Assembly: GCA_015485355.1 (NCBI GenBank)
Contig: WFTQ01000069.1
Span: forward strand, 22,241-86,240
Reading direction: 5' to 3'
Length of the DNA stretch: 64,000 nucleotides
Source: a bacterium
GTDB taxonomy: Bacteria > Calditrichota > Calditrichia > RBG-13-44-9 > J042
How positions within the stretch are numbered: the first letter of the stretch is position 1; every line of letters starts with the position of its first letter. The notes beneath the pieces were generated by a model, which had not been told where the DNA came from, did no database searches, and was given only the letters and a program-made list of their open reading frames with translations. A program made the position numbers and the translations under genes. This document shows positions 22,881-30,159 of this stretch, in pieces.

Positions 22881-24020
22881 TCAGCGAATCAACACCATTT
22901 TGCGAATCTGGGTGGCCTGTCGTGACTGAGCCACATAAAAATACACCCCACTGCTTACCGCCGTGCCGCGATCGTCCAAGCCATTCCACCGGAACAGGTA
23001 TCGTCCCACGGCATAGGAGGTTTCCGGAAAGTGCTTAACACGCCGGCCCTTCACATCAAAAATCGCAATGGCTATCCGAGTAGGTACGTTGACCTGCAAA
23101 CGGAACGAGGTTGCGGAATTAAACGGATTGGGAGAATTCTGATCCAGTTCAAATTGAACCGGGATGGAGGCGGCGGCTTGGGAGTTAAGAGAACTGGTCA
23201 CCCCAAAATAGGCACGCCCGATCAAGGTGGTATCCAGAACAAAAGGATTCACATTGCCCTGGAATCTGGCAATCAACCGGGTTCGCCGTATTTCCAGAGA
23301 ATCCACCGGATCCATCAGGTTCCAGCGTCGAAGCACAAATTTCTGATCCGCAAAAAAATACGGATCGTCCTGATCCGCCAAGGATCGGTACATGGTGTAA
23401 AAATAAAACATGGCCCGGGCAACATTGCCCTTATGGTCTTCCCGGGGTTCAAAACGCCCCATACCGCTGAACACATCCAGCTCGCTGTATTCCTGAATCC
23501 GAGTGGTGGGAATAGAGTGCAATTGGATGTCCTTCCAGTACCAGACGTCTGTCAACCGATCGGGGATTTCATCGAAGGGGTAATTGGAGCGATCTTCGTT
23601 AACATCGATGCGGGTGGGGAATAAATGATGCAAATCGCTGAGCGGCCCTTCGTGGCGGGCTCCTTTGCTTCGAGGCCAGGTGTGCTCGGTGTTTATTCCC
23701 CGGTAATAAGCATCCGAACGCGGGGTATTAGAATTGTGATACAGAAAAATGCGAAACCCGGTGTACACGCAGGTCACACTATCGTCAAAATTATCCAGCA
23801 CGGTAAACATATAATCCCGGGCCTCCCCGTAATCTTGTACCCGGGTGGGAGAATAATTGGCTGCCAGGCTATCCAGTAACCGTTTTCCCCACAGACCCGG
23901 AAAAATAGTTTCCTGGACTTCCTGGGCCGATGCCCGAGGAACACCCAGGCCCACCCAAAACGATCCTATAAGCAACGCGTTTACCGCCACCCTTCTGGAA
24001 ACGATTGTAGTCCACCTCAC
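22881..24020 (-). CDS. Secreted endonuclease I (EndA/NucM family) with C-terminal sorting domain
   Basis: GINTEHTWPRSKGARHEGPLSDLHHLFPT active-site region; signal peptide; SPNPFNSATSFRLQV...GVYFYVAQSRQATQIRKMVLIR. Confidence 0.9.
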   Translation of the reverse strand: MRWTTIVSRRVAVNALLIGSFWVGLGVPRASAQEVQETIFPGLWGKRLLDSLAANYSPTRVQDYGEARDYMFTVLDNFDDSVTCVYTGFRIFLYHNSNTPRSDAYYRGINTEHTWPRSKGARHEGPLSDLHHLFPTRIDVNEDRSNYPFDEIPDRLTDVWYWKDIQLHSIPTTRIQEYSELDVFSGMGRFEPREDHKGNVARAMFYFYTMYRSLADQDDPYFFADQKFVLRRWNLMDPVDSLEIRRTRLIARFQGNVNPFVLDTTLIGRAYFGVTSSLNSQAAASIPVQFELDQNSPNPFNSATSFRLQVNVPTRIAIAIFDVKGRRVKHFPETSYAVGRYLFRWNGLDDRGTAVSSGVYFYVAQSRQATQIRKMVLIR

Positions 24021-24067
24021 GGTTTAACCTTCGGTTTTTGTGAAAAGGGTTGAACGTATTCCGGTCT

Positions 24068-25054
24068 TCATTCCATCGCAGACGGCCCCAACCAGAGTTT
24101 TCCCTGCCAGGCATCCCGACGGGTCAATTCCCTTTCAATCTCCCGCTGAACGGCATCGGCCCGCATGCCCCAGATGGGCCCGATTAGATGACGGGGATGA
24201 GTTTCTCCCACCAAACGTTGGATTTTGATATCCGGACGAAGCCGTTGTAGAAATTCCACCACCAGATCAACGTACTCCCGAAAGCCCAGCAAAGGGAACG
24301 GCTCCCGGCGATACTGAGCCGCCAGAATGGTTTGCTGGACCACATGCAGATGGTGGATTTTTAAATAGTCGATGGGATAGCGAGAAATGACCCGCGCCAT
24401 GCGCAACATCTGTTCCCGAGTCTCACCCGGCAACCCCAGAATCACATGGGTACACACATGAATGCCCGTTCCCGCGGTCATCTCCACCGCCTGGACCCAT
24501 TCCCGAAAGGTCTGGCAGCGATTTAACCGTTGCAATGTCTCGTCGGAAACAGATTCCAAACCGTACTCGATGGTGATATAATAACGGCGTGCCAGACGCG
24601 CAATATAGGCGATCTTTTCGGCATCGATGCAATCCGGACGGGTACCAATGGCCAGACCGATCACCCGGGGGTGATCCAGGGCCTGTTCATATAATTCTTT
24701 TAGATGGTTCAGGGGCGCATAGGTATTCGAATAAGCCTGAAAATACACGATGAATTGATCGGCCTTATAGCGCCGGGAAAGAAACTCCACCCCGGCCGCC
24801 ACCTGTTCCCGAATACTCATGCCCGGGGTACAATACGGGGGAACAAAGCTGCGATTGTTGCAATAAGTGCATCCTCCACGCGCTTTGGTACCATCCCGAT
24901 TGGGGCAGGTAAATCCTGCATCGACGGACACCTTTTGCACTCGATTCCCATACCGCCGGCGTAAGTAATCCACATAGGCGTTATATCGTCGGGCTGTGCC
25001 CCAGAGGAATACTCGTTTGTCAACCACCGCCCTCAACGCATCCATCAATGCCAT
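24068..25054 (-). CDS. Radical SAM protein, TIGR01212/YhcC family
   Basis: VDAGFTCPNRDGTKARGGCTYCNN; IGTRPDCI; EYGLESVSDETLQRLNR. Confidence 0.88.
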   Translation of the reverse strand: MALMDALRAVVDKRVFLWGTARRYNAYVDYLRRRYGNRVQKVSVDAGFTCPNRDGTKARGGCTYCNNRSFVPPYCTPGMSIREQVAAGVEFLSRRYKADQFIVYFQAYSNTYAPLNHLKELYEQALDHPRVIGLAIGTRPDCIDAEKIAYIARLARRYYITIEYGLESVSDETLQRLNRCQTFREWVQAVEMTAGTGIHVCTHVILGLPGETREQMLRMARVISRYPIDYLKIHHLHVVQQTILAAQYRREPFPLLGFREYVDLVVEFLQRLRPDIKIQRLVGETHPRHLIGPIWGMRADAVQREIERELTRRDAWQGKLWLGPSAME

Positions 25055-25144
25055 CCCATTTGTTCCAGTATGTCAATATAATGGATTCCCGCCCGGTAAT
25101 CAAATGTTGCCCGGGAATTATCGAAAGAAGTGTCGCCGGTGGGC

Positions 25145-26122
25145 CTATTGTCCCTTTTGGAAAATACGGGCGGTCATCTCCTCGATGATGCGCCGATCAT
25201 CCAAGGAAATTTCCCAACCGGAACCCCCGACGTGTTCTTCCACCTGTTCGGGTCGCCGGGCGCCCACAATGGCCGCGGTCACCGCCGGGTTTTGCAATAC
25301 CCAGGCAATCGCCAACTGGGTAAGGCTTTTTTCATACGTTGCGGCGATGGGCTTTAACCGCTCCACCAATTCCAGTACCTGCGAAAACAGGGGTTCCTGA
25401 AAAAATTCGCTTTTGCGGCGCCAATCGTCCCGGGGCAATTGCTCCAATCGTTCCCGGGTAAATTTGCCCGTCAATAAGCCGTTCTGCAAAGGGCTGTAGG
25501 CCACCACGCCCACCCCATGCGCCCGGCACCAGGGCAAAATCTCGTTTTCCACCTCGGGATATCGGACCCGATGCACCATACTGTAGGGCGGCTGAAGCGA
25601 ATTCACATGGCCAAGCCTCTCACACGTTTCCAGCAGATCCACCCCGAAATTGCTTACTCCAATGTAGCGGACCTTACCTTCTTGCTTCAGGCGGAGCATT
25701 TCTTCCCAGCTTGCTTCGACAGGGGTCCGGGGATCCGGCCAATGAATCTGATACAGATCGATGTAATCGGTATTCAGGCGTTTCAAACTGGCCTCGCATT
25801 CCCGCCGGATGCTGTCGGGACGATTGTTATTCCGCACTCTACCGCGATCGTCCCATACCAGACCACATTTGGTGGCGATAAAAACGTCCTGACGCTTCCC
25901 GGCGATGGCTTTCCCAACCACTTCCTCCGAATGCCCCAGGCCATACACGGGCGCCGTATCGATCCAGTTAATCCCTAAATCCAAGGCCTTCTGAATCGTG
26001 GCCAAGGAATCCCGATCATCCTGCGGACCCCATCCCCATTGCCAGGCCCCTCCTATGGCCCAGGCCCCCAATCCAATTTCACTCAACCAGGGACCCTCTT
26101 TTCCCAATTGTCGCCGTTTCAC
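25145..26122 (-). CDS. Aldo/keto reductase
   Basis: LGLGAWAIGG-type start, NWIDTAPVYGLGHSEEVVGKAI, YIDLYQIHWPDPRTPVE. Confidence 0.93.
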   Translation of the reverse strand: MKRRQLGKEGPWLSEIGLGAWAIGGAWQWGWGPQDDRDSLATIQKALDLGINWIDTAPVYGLGHSEEVVGKAIAGKRQDVFIATKCGLVWDDRGRVRNNNRPDSIRRECEASLKRLNTDYIDLYQIHWPDPRTPVEASWEEMLRLKQEGKVRYIGVSNFGVDLLETCERLGHVNSLQPPYSMVHRVRYPEVENEILPWCRAHGVGVVAYSPLQNGLLTGKFTRERLEQLPRDDWRRKSEFFQEPLFSQVLELVERLKPIAATYEKSLTQLAIAWVLQNPAVTAAIVGARRPEQVEEHVGGSGWEISLDDRRIIEEMTARIFQKGQ

Positions 26123-26269
26123 TCAACCCCCTTTTTAGGAAATAATTTAACGGCCTACCCCTGCGACAACAACGGAAACGTTACTTTTTATCTTTTGCAT
26201 GGAATTTTCTCCCGCTTTCTACTTAGATTCCCGACGGACAATCCATACCTCGGTTAAAGGAAGGATTTT

Positions 26270-27550
26270 ATGAGCGCTCCACCGGTTTTGATCTATAATT
26301 TGTTTCCCCGGCTGGTCGGAAACTTTTCCCGATGGCGCCCCCATCTGGAGCGGGCGGCCCAAATGGGGTTTACCCATATCTACCTCAATCCCATCCAGGA
26401 ACCCGGTTTCTCCGGAAGCGCTTACAGCATTAAGGACTATTTCACCATCGATGCACGCTATTTAAATCCCCGGAGCAAGAAGAATCCTTTCAACCAACTG
26501 AAGGAGACGCTCAAACAGGCTCAACGGGCCGGGTTACGCGTGATTATGGATCTGGTCATCAACCATACCGCTTTTGATTCCCTTCTCGTATCGCGTTACC
26601 CGGAATGGTTTAAGCGCGATGCCGCGGGCAATCTCAAACGGGCCTGTGCCCCCGACGGCACTGTGTGGGGCGATCTGGTCGAGGTGGATAACGAGCAATC
26701 CTCAGATCGAGAAAATTTGTGGTGCTATTGGGAACAACTGGTGGCATACTATCTTCGGCTGGGTTTTGATGGTTTCCGTTGCGATGCGGCCTACCAGGTT
26801 CCCCTCGAATTGTGGCGACGCATCATCCGCCGGGCAAAGAACGTGAATCCCGATTGCGTGTTTCTGGCGGAATCACTGGGCTGCGAATTTTCCCGGGTCA
26901 TCGAACTGGGCAAGGCCGGCTTCGACCTGGTGTTCAACAGTGTAAAATGGTGGGACTTTGAACAACCTTGGGCGCTGGAGCAGCACAACTGGAACCGACG
27001 AGAAGGCAGCCCCAGCATCAGCTTTCCCGAAAGTCACGACACCCCTCGACTGATGGAAGAATATCGGGGCAATGTCCAACGGGTCAAGCAGCGATACCTG
27101 TTTTCTGTGGTATTCTCCGCCGGAGTGATGATGCCCATCGGATTTGAATTCGGTTTCCGAAAACCCCTGGATGTTGTGCGGTCCTCGGTCCGTGATTGGG
27201 AATCGCCCCAGGTAGACCTGACTTCCTTTATCACCCGGGCCAACGCTTTAAAATATAACTATTCGCTTTTCCGGGAAGACCATCCCATCGAGCGAATCCC
27301 CTCGCCCAATCCAATGATAACGATTCTCAAAAAAACGGCCTTCAACTCAAACGACATGGCCTTCTTGTTGATCAACCGGGATGTTCAACATCCCCAACCG
27401 CTCACGTTGACCCGGGAGCTAATCGGTCAAGCCCACCTGCATTACCGAATGGATCTCCACCTGGAAAAAGAAAGACTACACCCAATCCCGCTCACGCTTC
27501 ATCTGTCGCCCTCGGATCTAATGATTGTACTGGGCACCCGAACGCGGTAG
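26270..27550 (+). CDS. GH13 alpha-amylase family protein
   Basis: GH13 regions DLVINH, GFRCDAAYQVP, FLAESLG, ESHDTPR all present. Confidence 0.85.
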   Translation: MSAPPVLIYNLFPRLVGNFSRWRPHLERAAQMGFTHIYLNPIQEPGFSGSAYSIKDYFTIDARYLNPRSKKNPFNQLKETLKQAQRAGLRVIMDLVINHTAFDSLLVSRYPEWFKRDAAGNLKRACAPDGTVWGDLVEVDNEQSSDRENLWCYWEQLVAYYLRLGFDGFRCDAAYQVPLELWRRIIRRAKNVNPDCVFLAESLGCEFSRVIELGKAGFDLVFNSVKWWDFEQPWALEQHNWNRREGSPSISFPESHDTPRLMEEYRGNVQRVKQRYLFSVVFSAGVMMPIGFEFGFRKPLDVVRSSVRDWESPQVDLTSFITRANALKYNYSLFREDHPIERIPSPNPMITILKKTAFNSNDMAFLLINRDVQHPQPLTLTRELIGQAHLHYRMDLHLEKERLHPIPLTLHLSPSDLMIVLGTRTR

Positions 27551-27937
27551 AGGCTTCGGTCAAGAGAACACCGGCGTGGATATCAATCCCGAGAACGGCC
27601 CCCGGGTTCAGGCGCACCCGGATTATCCCCACGGCCACCGGCACCGTCCCCCTGCCGACAATGTTCCACCCGGGCCTTTCCTCCCATTAGGCTCGATCGA
27701 TCAGTCTTAACCCTTTGCCGAAAATCCCTTGCATCGGAAGCATCTTCCGACGACGGCATCCGGCCCCATGTGCCCGAAGCACGGCCTTCGTTGGTTGAGG
27801 GGCGACCGCATGTCCATGGGGCATTCCATATCGACGGGAACGACCACGCCCTTCCTGCGTGCCCTTTTCTCCAGGACCATTTCAACACACAAGGCTTTTG
27901 GAGAACAAAATCGAAAAAAAACGTAGGAGTTTTCGTA

Positions 27938-28007
27938 TAAATAAACAAGGGACGCGAGCGCGTCCCTTGCGGAGTTGGGAGGGAGGTTTATGACCTTTGC
28001 AGGTCAC
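27938..28007 (-). ncRNA. Candidate trans-acting small RNA with C-rich linker
   Basis: Minus strand: GUGACCU-GCAA-AGGUCA hairpin, UAAACCUCCCUCCCAACUCCG linker, CAAGGGACGC-GCUC-GCGUCCCUUG hairpin then UUUAUUU; promoter at 28012-28040. Confidence 0.55.
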
Positions 28008-28011
28008 TGAT

Positions 28012-28040
28012 AATATAATTGCAAATGTAAATTTTGTCAA
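28012..28040 (-). promoter_or_regulatory. Sigma70-like promoter of the candidate sRNA
   Basis: TTGACA (28040-28035), 17-nt spacer, TATATT (28017-28012) on minus strand. Confidence 0.75.
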
Positions 28041-28177
28041 TACCCTTTCTCGAAAATCCGACATTCTTTTCGCAAGAGCTCATTTTTACCGGATTTTTTA
28101 AATTTTCTTGAATTGGCTGCTATTGTTGTTATTTTTAAATTGTGTGTATGAAGTGGATAACAATCGAGTGAAAAGCA

Positions 28178-28648
28178 ATGGCCCGCATTCGCAACCCACA
28201 GGACTTGCAAGCCCACCTGCCCAAACTGATTTCCGCAAAGAAGCAGATCAGTCATTTGGCGATAGATCTCACCGTGCAAAAAATTTTCCGGGTCCGCAAG
28301 TGCGGCCAGGTGGACTTTGGAGGTTCCGAATTTCAACCGGCCGAGTGGAAGCCATTGCCGCCCGTAAAAGACAACCCCGACGCCGCTTACGGCTGGTGGG
28401 AACTGGGAAACGACGTCTATTTAATTCAATTTAACGAAACTCTGCAACTGGGCGACAGAGAGGTCGGCCTCATCCAGGCCCACCCCCGGCTCATCGAAAC
28501 CGGATGTATGCTTGCCCCACAACTGGTCAAGGCTTTGCGAACGGAGCTCTTATTACCCATGGTCGCTCCTAAAAGCGGCGTTCGTATTAAAGAAAACGCC
28601 CGCATCGCCCAATTCATTGTTTTAGAACTGGACGATATTCCCGGTTAA
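28178..28648 (+). CDS. dCTP deaminase/dUTPase superfamily protein
   Basis: 156 aa; HLAIDLTV, beta-rich core, SGVRIKENARIAQFIVLEL dUTPase-fold C-terminal motif. Confidence 0.65.
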   Translation: MARIRNPQDLQAHLPKLISAKKQISHLAIDLTVQKIFRVRKCGQVDFGGSEFQPAEWKPLPPVKDNPDAAYGWWELGNDVYLIQFNETLQLGDREVGLIQAHPRLIETGCMLAPQLVKALRTELLLPMVAPKSGVRIKENARIAQFIVLELDDIPG

Positions 28649-28783
28649 AAACTCTATTGGTAAAATTGTTGAATAGATCATATACGATAACCGTCAATTC
28701 TCTCAAATATGAAGGACGGCGGTTCGATCTAATGAATGAATGGGTTCATTGATGGCACAGAATCATTTCTGGAGGAGGCACAA

Positions 28784-29188
28784 ATGGAGCAACCCCCCGA
28801 ATTAGCGGTACCCCCACCCCCCTCGCAGGAGGCATTAATTCAGCAACTGAAAGCTATTGCTGGAAACATGGCTACCTGGATGAAGTTTCTGGGAATCATG
28901 TATATTCTTCAGGGTGCTTTTGTAGCTGTCTCCATCATCGGGATAATCGTGGCCTGGCTTCCCCTCTGGCTGGGCATCCTGCTCTTTCAGGCGGGCAACC
29001 GGGCCAGCAATGCCGTACTGGGAAACAATCCTCGGGAATTGGTCACCATGCTGGACAAACTCCGTCTGTATTTCGTTATCAATGGTATTATTCTTATCAT
29101 CATGCTGGCCATTCTGATCATATCCATGGCCTTTCTGGGGAGTGGTTTCTTCTCATTTTATCGAGGTTTACAGGATATCCATTTCTGA
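28784..29188 (+). CDS. Small membrane protein (DUF5362-like)
   Basis: Two hydrophobic segments flanking LLFQAGNRASNAV; RBS GGAGGAGG before ATG at 28784. Confidence 0.6.
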   Translation: MEQPPELAVPPPPSQEALIQQLKAIAGNMATWMKFLGIMYILQGAFVAVSIIGIIVAWLPLWLGILLFQAGNRASNAVLGNNPRELVTMLDKLRLYFVINGIILIIMLAILIISMAFLGSGFFSFYRGLQDIHF

Positions 29189-29234
29189 TCTCATTTTTCG
29201 AAGTTGTTGATCGGCAAACTGGAGGAAAGTGCAC

Positions 29235-29864
29235 ATGATTGTTCATCCGGAGGTGGAACAATACCTGCAAAATTTTGCCCCTCTCCCCACTCCTGTACTG
29301 CAAGAAATGGCCGATGAGGCCGCGCGAACCAATTTTCCGATTGTGGGTCCACTGGTAGGCCGACTGCTTTACTTACTAATTGAGTTCGGCCATGTGCATA
29401 CAATCCTGGAGTGTGGTTCTGGATTCGGCTATTCCGCCCTATGGATGGCCTTGGCCTTGCCGGAAAACGGCAGTATCACCTGTATTGAATACAGCCAGGA
29501 AAATATTGAGCGGGCCAAAACCTATTTCCACAAGGCCGGCCTATTGCACAAGGTTACTTTCCGAAAGGGAAATGCGCTGGAAATCGTTCCGACCCTTCCG
29601 GGAACTTACGATTTGATCATGAACGACGTGGAAAAGTCCCAATATCCCCAACTGCTCCCCCTGCTGATACCCCGGCTCCGTGTGGGGGGGCTTCTCGTTA
29701 CCGACAACGTCCTTTGGAAGGGAGAAGCGGCCCGGGATTCCCGCAAAGGCGATGCCGCTATGGTTCATCAGTATAACCAAATGTTGTATCGGGAAAAATC
29801 GCTGTTTACCACTTTAATCCCTCTAAGGGACGGATTGGGATTATCCATTAAAATCCAGAAATGA
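29235..29864 (+). CDS. O-methyltransferase, class I SAM-dependent
   Basis: ILECGSGFGYSALWMALALP, ITCIEYSQENIERAK, LLVTDNVLWKGEA. Confidence 0.88.
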   Translation: MIVHPEVEQYLQNFAPLPTPVLQEMADEAARTNFPIVGPLVGRLLYLLIEFGHVHTILECGSGFGYSALWMALALPENGSITCIEYSQENIERAKTYFHKAGLLHKVTFRKGNALEIVPTLPGTYDLIMNDVEKSQYPQLLPLLIPRLRVGGLLVTDNVLWKGEAARDSRKGDAAMVHQYNQMLYREKSLFTTLIPLRDGLGLSIKIQK

Positions 29865-29938
29865 GCTCTCTTTCAGGCAGCATCATTTTACTGGAGACTG
29901 TATAAAGATCAAAATTTTTCCAAAGTAAAATTTTTTTA

Positions 29939-29967
29939 TTGACAGACGGAGAAATCGCTCATAAAAT
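29939..29967 (+). promoter_or_regulatory. Sigma70-like promoter of the S8 peptidase gene
   Basis: TTGACA-N17-TAAAAT. Confidence 0.7.
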
Positions 29968-30159
29968 AAGTATTCTCCAATTTGGTCTCACGCATAAATC
30001 ATTCAGCTATGGCTTTCCAGGAGGCCTGGAAGGTCAATCCCTGGTTGAACATGTAAACCAAACCGGAAAAACCGTTAAGGGGGTGAGAATTCCATCATTT
30101 TGTGTTTTTCGAAACGACAACGTGGTCTTTGCCTAAACCAAAACAAAAGGAGAAGTCTT

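Noticed and set aside
26150-26200. LacI/CcpA-like operator (CGGAAACGTTACTT) upstream of GH13 gene
   Set aside because: At least two mismatches to the cre consensus and no supporting second site.
27981-28009. Plus-strand mini-ORF MTFAGH* with GGGAGGGAGG ribosome-binding-like sequence
   Set aside because: Exact complement of the sRNA linker and 5' hairpin; no good plus-strand promoter upstream, whereas the minus-strand promoter is near consensus. Kept only as an alternative.
29939-30136. 65-aa ORF in the S8 peptidase leader
   Set aside because: Begins within the predicted promoter and has no RBS; more likely untranslated leader.
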